A DNA stretch of 64,000 nucleotides from Opitutales bacterium (GTDB lineage Bacteria > Verrucomicrobiota > Verrucomicrobiia > Opitutales > JABSRG01), in assembly GCA_028280845.1 (NCBI GenBank), contig JANQKZ010000017.1, forward strand, positions 62,001-126,000, written 5' to 3'. This document shows, one piece after another, positions 44,653-54,061 of this stretch. The notes beneath the pieces are model-generated. The model saw nothing but the letters and a program-made list of their open reading frames with translations. It ran no database searches and had not been told where the DNA came from. The position numbers were made by a program, and so were the translations under genes. Each line of letters opens with the position of its first letter. Positions within the stretch are counted from its first letter, which is position 1.

Positions 44653-47589
44653 TTACAGGGGTTCCGGGGGGAAGGGCACATCGGCGATGTAGGGATCGGT
44701 TTGGGACGCCGGTTGCCCGGAGGCGACGGTGGGTAGCCCGTAGAGGGTGGACAGGGACACCTGGCTGGCCTCAAGATGAATGGTGTCCACATCGCTGGAG
44801 GATACACTATCGGTATCATCGGAGGTAAACAGGTTGACCGGGCTGAGATCGAAGTTCCATGCCGGTTCTGCGATAGTGCCGACGAGATCGATATCCAGAG
44901 CGTAAGAAAAGGGGCTGAAAATGGAGGTAACGACCTGTGTAATGTCCTCCCGTTCCCGGTTGCCAGCAAACACCTGAACATCAAAATCGAGCTCGGTGGT
45001 GGGAAGGTGGAAGTTGCCTTTCATATCGACCGTAGCGATTGGACCGGTCACGGTCATATCGGGGAAGTAGACGCGATCCCGGTCGAGCTGAAGGGAGGAG
45101 GACAGGCGTTGCAGACGGATGGTGCCAAGGGACAGGCCGGCGCCCTGGAATGCGCGGGAAAGCGGGCCAAAGAAGCCGACCTGGGCCAGATTCTGGTCCT
45201 GAATCTCGAGGTGTCCATTGCCCGTGAAGCCGAAAATATTGCCCAGGGGGCCAGAGGCCTGGAGATCTATATTGAAAAAGGGATTGGAGGCATCCGGGTC
45301 CGGTGGTTCCGTGGATAAGGGAGTTTCCATCCCCTGGTTCAGAGCGGCGATTAGCTCATTCTTGCGGGCTCCTTTGAGGGAGAGGTCGATATCGAGTGTC
45401 TTTTCTCCGCTAGGCCCCGAGACATAGAGGTCTCCCTCGATCGCCCCGAGGGCGAAAGACCCCTGCGGCACATGGATAGCAGTCACGCCGGGTTGAACCC
45501 GAGCGCTGAAGGTGAGGGTTTCCATGGGGTAATTCTTATAGGTCAAGGGATCAAAGGAGATGCCGTCGATCTGGCTGAAGTCACCCGCCTTAAGATCGGC
45601 CGCGGTCTTTCTTGAATAAATTCGACCGTTGGAGGAAATGAAGGTGCGGCCCCTCGGCTTGAAATCGTCGAATACCTTTTGGATATCCTCATTAAAGATG
45701 CTTTTTCCAAGATGGGGAGGGAACTCGCTTTGGACATCCCAGGCGGTAAATTTCAGCCCACGCTTATTATGCCAGAAAATCCAAGACAGGGTGACGTCGG
45801 TCTTTCCCTCTGGCCGGAGGGCCTCGACCTCGATCATTTCTGTGATGGAGGGCTGACCGTAGATGATGGAAGTGGCCTTGTCCACGGGGAGTCCCCGAAA
45901 AGTGAAATCCCAGACTTTGGCCAGGCCGAAGAAATTGATTTTATGGCGCCAGCCGAGGCGATCCCGAATATAAAAGTCTGCTTCAGGGAGTCGCCCATTG
46001 AATTCGAAGTCGGGCCAGATCGCGTCCCACCACCCCGGCATAAAGGGGTCCAGGTTGGTGGGAAGGAGGTCTTTCCCCTTAACCCAGACCTGGAGATCCC
46101 TGGTGTTTAGATTGAGGCTGGCGGCCCCCTCCAATTGGCTGCCTTCAAACTCGGCTTCGTAGCGACGGAGCCAGAACTGACTGGTATTGAAGTCATAGGT
46201 GATATCGAGGCGGGCGTCCTGGACCGACTTGCCTTCGATAGAGAAAGGTCCGGTTCTCGTATAGAGTCGGCCAAAGCTGGGTTTGAACCGGTCACCGAGA
46301 AAGACTTTCGCCTGGGCATGTACGCCGTTGAGGCCCTGGAGTGATTCGGGAAGACTGAAATTAAAGCGTTCGGCCGCCGGGGTGATGGCGGCTTGCGAGA
46401 GTTTCTGGAGAGTGGCGTCTACCGTGCCTCGGCCGGAGGTGAGGTTCAGGTGTGCCCGCAGGTGGGTGGGTACTCCCTCGACCATCCCCTCCGCTTGAAC
46501 TTTCACCATGGGATAACTTCCGGCCTCTACGACAGCAGAGAGGTTTGCCGCATGGGCATGGGGAGACTCCACCTTTCCTGCCTCGATGAACACCTGATCA
46601 GGAATCCAATCCCGGCCAGAGAAGCCACCGCTGGCGGGCAGGCGGGAGGAAACCACTAGATGGCGGACGGTGCCCCATGGGTCGGTGTGCACCTCTCCTG
46701 CTCGAAAAATGATGGGAGCTGGCATCTGCCATCCTTGATTCCACACAAGCTGCGCCTCGGCGAAAAGCTCCTGAGCGGTACCGATATTGGGAATGTTGAG
46801 TGATTCGAGAAAAGCCCGGAGCTGGACCTCCGGGGGACCGCCAGTTTCCTGGGAGAAGCGAATATTAATCGAGGGATCGGAGGCCCACTGGAGACGGTTC
46901 TTAAAGGCCAGCGCTTGCCGCATGGCTACCCCTGCGGCGAGAAGCGGAGAGGCGGGGCTGGCCATAGGGGTGGGTCGGTTGGTTTGTGGTTGGCCCACCT
47001 GGCCCATTCCCGGAAGCAGGGGGAGCGCCCATGAGCCGGATGCGGTCACGGGAATACCGAGAGCATTGAATCGCACCAGTACGAGGTCGAGGGTGTTACG
47101 TCGAAGCCGGGTGACCACCTTTAGGTCTTCGACTACGGGTTCGCGCAATCCAGAGGGGGAAAAGATAGCGGGGCAATAGAGGGTCCCTCGGTCAATATAC
47201 AACTTTTGGAGGCGGACTTGCCCGAAAAACAGACCGTAGAGGTCTATGGTCGCTTCTGCGGTTTGCACGGAAAGTAGGGCGTCGGTCTGGCCCAGGGGAA
47301 GTATCTCAATATTTTCCGCATGGATGCGTCCCTTGGAGGTAAAGGACATGCGATCAATGGAAACTACGAGGCCCGGATTGCCTTTGACGGCCTGCTTTTC
47401 CACCCAGTTCACAATCTCCGCGGGCAGGCTGATATGTCCGGCAGTGAACATCATGAAGGCAATGGTGCCTTGGACCGAGAGGAGTAGGGCCAGGATGATG
47501 GTGAACACCCAAAGCACGCAATGCAGACATGGCCTGAAAACCCATTGCTTCAGCCTGGTGATAGGCCCTTTCCGCGGACGGTCTTCCAT
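44653..47589 (-). CDS. Large AsmA-like membrane-anchored protein
   Basis: 978 residues with one N-terminal membrane helix (~24-47: LWVFTIILALLLSVQGTIAFMM); the rest is periplasmic and beta-rich. The final ~170 residues match the AsmA C-terminal pattern (AQVGFFGPLSRAFQGAGLSL, VTGPIATVDMKGNFHLPTTE, LDFDVQVFAG, LVGTIAEPAWNF). AsmA-like and related TamB/YhdP proteins form elongated beta-grooves that move lipids between inner and outer membranes; that role is known for some members and inferred here. The gene follows the DUF4340 gene by 18 bases, in an operon with a Gld-type ABC system. Confidence 0.88.
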   Translation of the reverse strand: MEDRPRKGPITRLKQWVFRPCLHCVLWVFTIILALLLSVQGTIAFMMFTAGHISLPAEIVNWVEKQAVKGNPGLVVSIDRMSFTSKGRIHAENIEILPLGQTDALLSVQTAEATIDLYGLFFGQVRLQKLYIDRGTLYCPAIFSPSGLREPVVEDLKVVTRLRRNTLDLVLVRFNALGIPVTASGSWALPLLPGMGQVGQPQTNRPTPMASPASPLLAAGVAMRQALAFKNRLQWASDPSINIRFSQETGGPPEVQLRAFLESLNIPNIGTAQELFAEAQLVWNQGWQMPAPIIFRAGEVHTDPWGTVRHLVVSSRLPASGGFSGRDWIPDQVFIEAGKVESPHAHAANLSAVVEAGSYPMVKVQAEGMVEGVPTHLRAHLNLTSGRGTVDATLQKLSQAAITPAAERFNFSLPESLQGLNGVHAQAKVFLGDRFKPSFGRLYTRTGPFSIEGKSVQDARLDITYDFNTSQFWLRRYEAEFEGSQLEGAASLNLNTRDLQVWVKGKDLLPTNLDPFMPGWWDAIWPDFEFNGRLPEADFYIRDRLGWRHKINFFGLAKVWDFTFRGLPVDKATSIIYGQPSITEMIEVEALRPEGKTDVTLSWIFWHNKRGLKFTAWDVQSEFPPHLGKSIFNEDIQKVFDDFKPRGRTFISSNGRIYSRKTAADLKAGDFSQIDGISFDPLTYKNYPMETLTFSARVQPGVTAIHVPQGSFALGAIEGDLYVSGPSGEKTLDIDLSLKGARKNELIAALNQGMETPLSTEPPDPDASNPFFNIDLQASGPLGNIFGFTGNGHLEIQDQNLAQVGFFGPLSRAFQGAGLSLGTIRLQRLSSSLQLDRDRVYFPDMTVTGPIATVDMKGNFHLPTTELDFDVQVFAGNREREDITQVVTSIFSPFSYALDIDLVGTIAEPAWNFDLSPVNLFTSDDTDSVSSSDVDTIHLEASQVSLSTLYGLPTVASGQPASQTDPYIADVPFPPEPL

Positions 47590-47607
47590 GACTCTCAGGG
47601 GACTGCC

Positions 47608-49608
47608 TCAGGGCGATGTGGGTTCCGTATTCCCGGTGTCCGCGGGGACCTCCTCAGGAGAGGCATTGACGGTTCCGCCCTCGCTGAGGGCGGGGTCTGG
47701 GGTATCTACCTTGGGAACCGGTTCAGGTCGGATGTAGTCCTCTGGTTTCTCGCGAGTAAAAACGAAGGGAAAGAGGGCGTTTACCATGTCTGGACTTAAG
47801 CTGAAAACGATGCCCAGGTCCGGGGAGCCGGCTGCCTGGAAACTGCCGCTGAGACGCTCAGTGAAGAAATAGGTCTCTTCCCGGGTTTCAACCGTTCCCC
47901 CGCCGGGCAGCGCAATCTCCAGTTCGAACCGGTATGTCCAGGGAATGATTTTGTTTTCTTCCTCCAAGTAATTTTCGGTAAAACTGTCCCTCACATACTC
48001 AGAAACCCGGAATGTCCTGGCCAGGCCTACCAGATCAAGGAGGGCTTCCTTTTCTTCCTCGGTGCGTGTGGTATTGTCGAGGACCGTGGTCCAGGAATCG
48101 GTTTCCGTATCCAGGGTAAGGTTAAAGACCTCCTCCTCCGGCAGGCGAACGAGGCGTATCGAATTGATTTTTGCGCCCTTGGGGAGAGTCCGTAGGTCAC
48201 GGTTGCGATAGTGGAGCGAGTCTATTCGCAGCCAGCGCAGGATTTCCCGGTCGATTCCATAAATGGTATTCATTAGGCTCTTTCGGGCATAGATTAGAAT
48301 GGGCCCCTCCTCGGAGCGGAAGAACTCACCGATTTCGAGGGATTCTTCCCCCTCCGCCCCGGAAACTTTCAGGGTCCATTGGGGGTCCGCGAGTCCATAC
48401 TCCCCGGCAAGGGCTTCCTGGGTCGGGACATCGGTGACAAACATTTTGGCTTCTAAGCGTTGGAGCCCACTGAGGAGGTCGAACAGGAGCTCAGGATCGG
48501 CTGCAGCGGTAGAGAGGAGGCCATCGGTTCCCGATTGCAGGACCTGCCAGGATCCGGTTTCCAGTTTCTGGAGGGAGAGCTGCCGGTCGGCGTGCGAAAT
48601 CAGGATCGTATTAATCGAGTCCGGATTGAACGAGAAGATGGTGGTATCGCGCAGATTCTGCTGAGCCTCGAATAACGAATCAAAGGGGGCCGCCGGGACA
48701 ACCACAATTGTGGGGTTGTTTTCCAGTTGAGCGAAATACTTTTTGATGCCGTTGGCCGTTCCCGTCTCGTTCCCGATGAGCAGGGTCTGTCGCCGGCCGT
48801 TGCCCTCGAGGGTGACCCGCCGGGGAGGGGTCAGCAGCCCGGTGACATTGGGATCCAGTTCGTCGGCGTTATAAAAATCAAGAGCTTCTACGCTGGTGAG
48901 TTCTTTGATGGTGGTGTTGACCAGAGTGGGGTCAGCCGCGGCCACCAGGGGGGTCTCGAAGCGCCAGGTTTCTCCCTCGCGGGCCAGGCGGATGGTGACA
49001 TCTCCGGGGGAGGTGATCCGCATAGTGAGGGAGCGCACCTCGAAGACCGGGATTTCGAAGATCTGCGGATTGCGTAGGTCGTCAATGGGGACGATGAGGG
49101 TTTCGAGGACCTCCCGGTTGGCGACATGGACTCGATCCCGCTCGGGACCCATGAGGTAGAGACGATTCCCCATCTCGGTCGAAGCTCCCATGTAGAAGGA
49201 TTCCTCCTTATCCTCAGTGGTCAGCTTCAAGGTAAGCTGAGGAGGATCCAGGCCGTAATCTGCGAGGCCCTGGCCGGCTTCCTCGATCTCGTCGAGAGAA
49301 AAGCTGATTTCTTCCTCGAGGAACTGGAGCTGATTGAGAATTCGAGTAACAGCAAACAGGTTGGCTGGCCAGGTAATGGGCTCCGTGAGGAACCAGGTAC
49401 GGCCGGTCTCCGACTTTACCAGGGCCCTCGATTCGGACAGGGAGGGGCCACCAATATCGATTCGCTCAATTGCCTCTACATCTACCTGGAGCAAGAGGGC
49501 ATTTTGGTCGCTGGACAGCTCCACATCGGCCTTTTTGTCCAGGTAGTAGATTAATCCAAAGGCGAGAACATTGAGGATAAACAGGGTGATGGTGAGCTTT
49601 AACCGCAT
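47608..49608 (-). CDS. DUF4340 domain protein, membrane anchored
   Basis: 666 residues from ATG 49608 (the longer frame begins with TTG and would add 16 unlikely residues). One N-terminal helix (~2-22: LKLTITLFILNVLAFGLIYY), then two DUF4340-type units (~60-260: TWFLTEPITWPANLFAVTRI, LADYGLDPPQLTLKLTTEDK; and ~380-560: YGLADPQWTLKVSGAEG). The family commonly occurs beside GldG/ABC genes. Function is not established; a secreted or periplasmic accessory to the transporter is likely. It directly follows the GldG-like gene. Confidence 0.85.
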   Translation of the reverse strand: MRLKLTITLFILNVLAFGLIYYLDKKADVELSSDQNALLLQVDVEAIERIDIGGPSLSESRALVKSETGRTWFLTEPITWPANLFAVTRILNQLQFLEEEISFSLDEIEEAGQGLADYGLDPPQLTLKLTTEDKEESFYMGASTEMGNRLYLMGPERDRVHVANREVLETLIVPIDDLRNPQIFEIPVFEVRSLTMRITSPGDVTIRLAREGETWRFETPLVAAADPTLVNTTIKELTSVEALDFYNADELDPNVTGLLTPPRRVTLEGNGRRQTLLIGNETGTANGIKKYFAQLENNPTIVVVPAAPFDSLFEAQQNLRDTTIFSFNPDSINTILISHADRQLSLQKLETGSWQVLQSGTDGLLSTAAADPELLFDLLSGLQRLEAKMFVTDVPTQEALAGEYGLADPQWTLKVSGAEGEESLEIGEFFRSEEGPILIYARKSLMNTIYGIDREILRWLRIDSLHYRNRDLRTLPKGAKINSIRLVRLPEEEVFNLTLDTETDSWTTVLDNTTRTEEEKEALLDLVGLARTFRVSEYVRDSFTENYLEEENKIIPWTYRFELEIALPGGGTVETREETYFFTERLSGSFQAAGSPDLGIVFSLSPDMVNALFPFVFTREKPEDYIRPEPVPKVDTPDPALSEGGTVNASPEEVPADTGNTEPTSP

Positions 49609-49627
49609 GGATGGAAAAGGATAACTT

Positions 49628-51091
49628 TTAACGCCGGCGGATGGCGAATACGACAAAACCGAGAATGGCCATACCCAGGGGAACGGAAAGGAAATAGAGA
49701 AGCAGGTTCCGAAGGTCAGCCTCGGAGAGGACGAGTTTGTATGTCCGAACCTGTTTGGATGGCAGGTTCAGTTGAGTCTTCTCGTCAACGGACCACTTAA
49801 TTGTATTCAGGAAAAGGATACGATTGCCGAAGGCGTTGATCCGGTTGTTGGAAATAAAGTCACTATTGCCAAACACGGCGATCCGTCCGCCAGGAATAAA
49901 GATGCCGAGGGCGTCGCCGACCCGGCGCTCGGCCAGGGTTGCAATGGTAATGGGGCCGGGCAGGTCGGAATCTTCGGTGTAAGCAGGAAGGGTCTCGGTG
50001 CGATAACGCCGCTCCGCCCAACTGGTGTCGGAAGTCCCGACCAGAGGAGTGATGTTGAGCCGCTCATCCAAGGGTGCCCCGGGATCGGGGCGCACCGGGC
50101 GGGCGGGGCCGAACAAGCTGGTCAACTGGTAGTCAATGAGAAATTGAGACACCGGGTGTTCGGCGAAGCGGCGAATAACGAGGTCGCCTCCGGCGCTGAC
50201 GGAATCGGGTCCCGTGTCGTAAATCACCATATCATCCACAAGGATCCCCCAATCAAAAAGGAGATCGTCCAGTTCATGTTTGATGAAGGGGTCCAGGAGC
50301 AGGATGAGTCGGCCATTTTGCTCGTTGAGGTAGACGCGTAGTTTTTCCTGTTCGATGGGGGCAATACCCGCCTTGGGCCCTGCAATGACGAGCAGGTCGG
50401 CGTCCTCGGGAACGGAGGGTTCCCGCTGCAGATCGATGGTACCGAGAACAAAATTCTTCTCCTGGAGAAACTGGGTCAGTTCGGACAGGCCGTGGATAGG
50501 GTCTACATCATTGATCAGTCGCTCTCCATGTCCGGACAGGAAATAGATTTTGGGTTGCTCGGGATTGGAGACCTCCAGGATGGCGGTGGTGAAGGCAGTT
50601 TCTCCGGTAAAGGCAGTGATCTCGTTGTCCTTGACTTCGAAGAGGTCCGTTCGGTCGATCTCCACCTGCCGATCCCCGGAGATGACGACAATCTGGTTTT
50701 CTTCCTGAATTCCATAGCGGACCACGAGTTCCCGTGCCCGACGGCGCTGTTGATAGATATTGACGTACTCGATGCGGACCATGTCCTCCCCATGACGTCG
50801 GCTTTGAATCGTATATTCCTTGAGGAGGTTTTCGACAAAGTTGAAGAACACGGAATTAGCTTCCGGGGTGTAGGTGACGATGATGTCAACCGGGGTCTCT
50901 ATCTTTTTGAGGTAGGCTACCGTTTCGGGAGACAGGGAAAACTGCTGGTCTCGTGTGAGGTCAATTCGGGCGTAATAGCGAGCCCCGATATAATTGATGG
51001 CCAGGACCAGGGAAAGGCTGAGCGCAATCTGGAAAAGGCGGTTTGTTTTTCTGAACCGCTTGGCCAATCGAAAGTTATCGAGGGTGACCAT
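49628..51091 (-). CDS. GldG-like ABC-associated protein (ABC_transp_aux)
   Basis: 487 residues. N-terminal membrane helix (~22-42: IALSLSLVLAINYIGARYYA), a large extracytoplasmic domain with the GldG/ABC_transp_aux features (LTRDQQFSLSPETVAYLKKI, PKIYFLSGHGERLINDVDP, LLVIAGPKAGIAPIEQEKL, LLLDPFIKHELDDLLFDWG, IAVFGNSDFISNNRI), and a C-terminal helix (~463-484). In gliding Bacteroidetes GldG pairs with GldA and GldF in an ABC complex. The permease gene ends 2 bases before this one starts, so translation is coupled. Confidence 0.88.
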   Translation of the reverse strand: MVTLDNFRLAKRFRKTNRLFQIALSLSLVLAINYIGARYYARIDLTRDQQFSLSPETVAYLKKIETPVDIIVTYTPEANSVFFNFVENLLKEYTIQSRRHGEDMVRIEYVNIYQQRRRARELVVRYGIQEENQIVVISGDRQVEIDRTDLFEVKDNEITAFTGETAFTTAILEVSNPEQPKIYFLSGHGERLINDVDPIHGLSELTQFLQEKNFVLGTIDLQREPSVPEDADLLVIAGPKAGIAPIEQEKLRVYLNEQNGRLILLLDPFIKHELDDLLFDWGILVDDMVIYDTGPDSVSAGGDLVIRRFAEHPVSQFLIDYQLTSLFGPARPVRPDPGAPLDERLNITPLVGTSDTSWAERRYRTETLPAYTEDSDLPGPITIATLAERRVGDALGIFIPGGRIAVFGNSDFISNNRINAFGNRILFLNTIKWSVDEKTQLNLPSKQVRTYKLVLSEADLRNLLLYFLSVPLGMAILGFVVFAIRRR

Positions 51092-51093
51092 GG

Positions 51094-51858
51094 TCAGGCT
51101 TTGGCCTCCACGTTGATAATGGAGATACCGAGTAGCAGCAGAGCGGTGCTCAGATAGTAGAAAAAGGGCCGGGAATCGATGATTCCTTTGCTGAAATCTT
51201 CGAGGTGCTCAAAGGTTTGCAGGTATTGCATAGGGGCTTCGAGCCAAACGAGCCAGGGCTGTTCTGAAAACTGCTGCTGGAGCAGGAGGAACTGACCCAC
51301 GATAATGATGAACAAAATGGTAAAGGAGAGCATGCCGGCTACGAGCTGGCTGCGGGTCATGCTACTGGAAAAAATGCCGACCGCAATAAAGAGCAGTCCG
51401 GACAAGGCGATGAAGCTGAGTCCGCCAAGGATAGACCCGCGGTCAAAGAGCTGGCCTTCGATTTCGATGGAGGGCACGGCCAATTTGGCCAGGTAGGGAA
51501 AGCTCAGAGTAAGGAGCCAGACCGTCATATAAAAGAAATAGGCGGCCATGAACTTGGAGAACACGATGGCACTGGCTCGTGTGGGGGTGGTGAGCAGGGT
51601 TTCCAGGGTACCCTGGCGGCGTTCCTCCGCCACGCTCCGCATCGTGAGCAGGGGAACGAGGAAAAAGACGGGAAGCCAGAAGGTCTCAAAAAAGAGGGTA
51701 TTGGGAAGATCATATTCCTCCACGATGGTGAAGCTGCGGAGGTTGATCCAGTAGACGAAGCCCATTAAGGAAAGAAACAGCACACTTGCCACATAAGTCG
51801 CCGGGCTGACCAGCATGCTGTGGATCTCGTATCGGAGAAGAATGAAAAAGTGTCGCAT
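51094..51858 (-). CDS. ABC-2 type permease (GldF-like)
   Basis: 254 residues with about six membrane helices (for example LVSPATYVASVLFLSLMGFV, FETFWLPVFFLVPLLTM, SFIALSGLLFIAVGIFSS, FTILFIIIVGQFLLL). The motif RSVAEERRQGTLETLLTTPT is the signature of ABC-2 permeases of the NosY/GldF type. It should form the channel partner of the ATPase 17 bases upstream and of the GldG-like protein downstream. Confidence 0.9.
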   Translation of the reverse strand: MRHFFILLRYEIHSMLVSPATYVASVLFLSLMGFVYWINLRSFTIVEEYDLPNTLFFETFWLPVFFLVPLLTMRSVAEERRQGTLETLLTTPTRASAIVFSKFMAAYFFYMTVWLLTLSFPYLAKLAVPSIEIEGQLFDRGSILGGLSFIALSGLLFIAVGIFSSSMTRSQLVAGMLSFTILFIIIVGQFLLLQQQFSEQPWLVWLEAPMQYLQTFEHLEDFSKGIIDSRPFFYYLSTALLLLGISIINVEAKA

Positions 51859-51875
51859 GGGGGAGGAGCCTGACC

Positions 51876-52934
51876 TTAGCCGGCGGCAGGCGCAGGTGTT
51901 TCCTGGGTTTCGTTCCAGGTTCTCCGCGTAGCCGCGAGAAATATATCTTCGAGGCTGAGTTGTATGCTTTCCAATCGCCGAATATTGCCGCCCGTGGCCT
52001 CTCGCAGAATCGCGACCCAGGCTTCGGGAACCTGGTCGGATAGGTGAGTTTCTGTGGAAAGGCGAAAGGACTGGTATGCACCCTGTTCGGGGCGGGACAT
52101 GGCGGTGATCGTAACTTCATGGCCAGCTGCCTTGAAGGCTGATTCCAGCGCGGAGGCATCGGTTGTGGTTTGGGCTTCCAAAATAAATTCGTGAGAGGGG
52201 AAATACTCTTTGCGGAGGTCGCTGGGATAACCGGAGGCCACGACCTGCCCCTGGTTGATGATGATAACTTTGTCACAGCACATCTCGATTTCGCTCAAGA
52301 TATGGCTTGAGAGGATAATAGTCATCTTGCCCTGTAGGCGGGTAATCAACTCCCGGACCGTCCGGATCTGGTGGGGGTCGAGGCCAATCGTGGGTTCATC
52401 CAGGACGACGACTTCAGGTTCCGCAAGCAGGGCATCGGCGAGGCCCACCCGTTGCCGGAAACCTTTGGACAGGGTGCCAATAAGCTTTTTCCGGGCTTTT
52501 CGGCTAAGATCACACATCTCCATAGCGGCCTCCACTCGACTTTTCAGGCGATGACCGGACAGGTTCTTCAGTCGGCCTCGCAGGGTCAGGTACTCCTGAA
52601 CCCGCATATCTTCCGGCAGGGGGTTCTGCTCAGGCATATAGCCAATGACATTCTTTACCTTGTCCGGATCGCGGGCAACCGAGTGTCCACAGACATAGGC
52701 TTCTCCGCTGGTGGCCGTCATGAGGCCGCAGATAATACGCAGGGTAGTGCTTTTTCCGGCACCGTTGGGCCCGAGAAAGCCAACCACCTCTCCCCGCTTG
52801 ACTTGAAAGGAGACCTCATCAATGGCCACCATAGGCCCATATCGCTTGGTGAGTTGTTTTACCTCGATGCTGAAAGATTCCGCCTCGGTGGGGGCAGGAG
52901 ATGAGTCGGTTTGCACCTGTTCGGAGGATACCAT
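51876..52934 (-). CDS. ABC transporter ATP-binding protein (GldA-like)
   Basis: 352 residues. An N-terminal ~20 polar residues precede the nucleotide-binding domain: Walker A FLGPNGAGKSTTLRII, YMPEQNPLPEDMRVQEYL (Q-loop), signature LSKGFRQRVGLADALL, Walker B VVVLDEPTIGLDPHQIR and the H-loop LSSHILSE. A DUF4162-like C-terminal domain follows (~235-340). It starts the operon that runs on to the permease, GldG-like, DUF4340 and AsmA-like genes. Substrate unknown. Confidence 0.93.
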   Translation of the reverse strand: MVSSEQVQTDSSPAPTEAESFSIEVKQLTKRYGPMVAIDEVSFQVKRGEVVGFLGPNGAGKSTTLRIICGLMTATSGEAYVCGHSVARDPDKVKNVIGYMPEQNPLPEDMRVQEYLTLRGRLKNLSGHRLKSRVEAAMEMCDLSRKARKKLIGTLSKGFRQRVGLADALLAEPEVVVLDEPTIGLDPHQIRTVRELITRLQGKMTIILSSHILSEIEMCCDKVIIINQGQVVASGYPSDLRKEYFPSHEFILEAQTTTDASALESAFKAAGHEVTITAMSRPEQGAYQSFRLSTETHLSDQVPEAWVAILREATGGNIRRLESIQLSLEDIFLAATRRTWNETQETPAPAAG

Positions 52935-53004
52935 TTAATTATTTTCGATCGGCCGTGTGTTTGAGCAACACACCCTCTTAAGATCTGCAATTCGGGGGGG
53001 ATGT

Positions 53005-54012
53005 TCAATAATTTGTTTGCAGGGAAACATCGCCTGCGCGGAGGCGATGGGGAGAGCCATCGGCCTCGATCAGGACCAGGCTTCCCTGCGAATCGATCCC
53101 CTTGACGGTACCCTCAACGGTACTGCGCCCGGTGGTGACTACCACCTGGCGATTCCGGAGCAGGTCAAAGGGCTTCCACTTTTCTAGAAGCTGCTGGTCA
53201 TCGACCCCTTGGTGGAACTTTTCGTAGGCGTTAAAGACAGACTGGATCAGTTGGGCTGAAAAGGCATGGAGGGGGAGGTTACGGCCGAGGACCATAGCCA
53301 GGGAAATGGCTTTTTCGCGAAGCTCGGGCGGGAATGATGCAGCTGGAGCGTTAAAGTTGATTCCGAGGCCGAAAATAAGATCCCGCATATGATCGTTGTC
53401 GATACGGGCTTCGGTCAGCATGCCAGCGACCTTACGCCCTTCGAGCATGAGGTCGTTGGGCCATTTGATCTTCATATCCAGTCCGGTGAAGTCCCGGATA
53501 AAGGCCGCGATATGAATACCGAGCCAAAGGGTAAAGGTCTGCATGCGGGCAAGGGGTAAATTGGGCTGAAACCCGAACGATAGATAGAGGTTTCCCACGT
53601 TTTCACTGTGCCAGTCCCGGCCCATTCGGCCGCGCCCCCGGGTTTGTTCGGCTGAAATCACACAGAAGGGAGGAGGGGTTCCAGCAATGAGCAGGCGCTC
53701 GCACTCGCTGCTGGTGCTGTCGATAGTGGGATAGGCGTAAATGGGGTAGGAGAACTCCCGGCTTTTCAGGTAGGCCGATATCAGGGCGGCGTGGATTTGG
53801 GCGGGCTCCTGTTCCAGCCGGTAACCTCGGTTACGAATGGCTTCGAAGCGGAAACCTTCAGTTTCCAGCTTTTTCATACGATTCCATATGCTGACTCTGG
53901 ATACTCCCAGGCTGTCGGCAAGGCTTTGCCCGGAGATGAATTGATCCCCAGCTTCCAGCAGGGAGGTCAGGAGGGAGATATCACCATCTTCGGCCAATAT
54001 CGATTGGGTCAT
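53005..54012 (-). CDS. birA: Biotin-[acetyl-CoA-carboxylase] ligase/biotin repressor BirA
   Basis: 335 residues. An N-terminal winged helix-turn-helix (~12-68: GQSLADSLGVSRVSIWNRMK) makes it the bifunctional class that can repress biotin synthesis. The ligase domain has GRGRMGRDWHS, KIKWPNDLMLEGRKVAGML and GLGINFN. A C-terminal SH3-like part ends the protein (VVVTTGRSTVEGTVKGIDSQ). It attaches biotin to Lys of AccB. Order on the minus strand is M14 peptidase - truC - birA. Confidence 0.95.
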   Translation of the reverse strand: MTQSILAEDGDISLLTSLLEAGDQFISGQSLADSLGVSRVSIWNRMKKLETEGFRFEAIRNRGYRLEQEPAQIHAALISAYLKSREFSYPIYAYPTIDSTSSECERLLIAGTPPPFCVISAEQTRGRGRMGRDWHSENVGNLYLSFGFQPNLPLARMQTFTLWLGIHIAAFIRDFTGLDMKIKWPNDLMLEGRKVAGMLTEARIDNDHMRDLIFGLGINFNAPAASFPPELREKAISLAMVLGRNLPLHAFSAQLIQSVFNAYEKFHQGVDDQQLLEKWKPFDLLRNRQVVVTTGRSTVEGTVKGIDSQGSLVLIEADGSPHRLRAGDVSLQTNY

Positions 54013-54061
54013 GCAACTATCTGAAAGCCTTTCCCTTGTAATGACAAGGAAAGCATATTCG

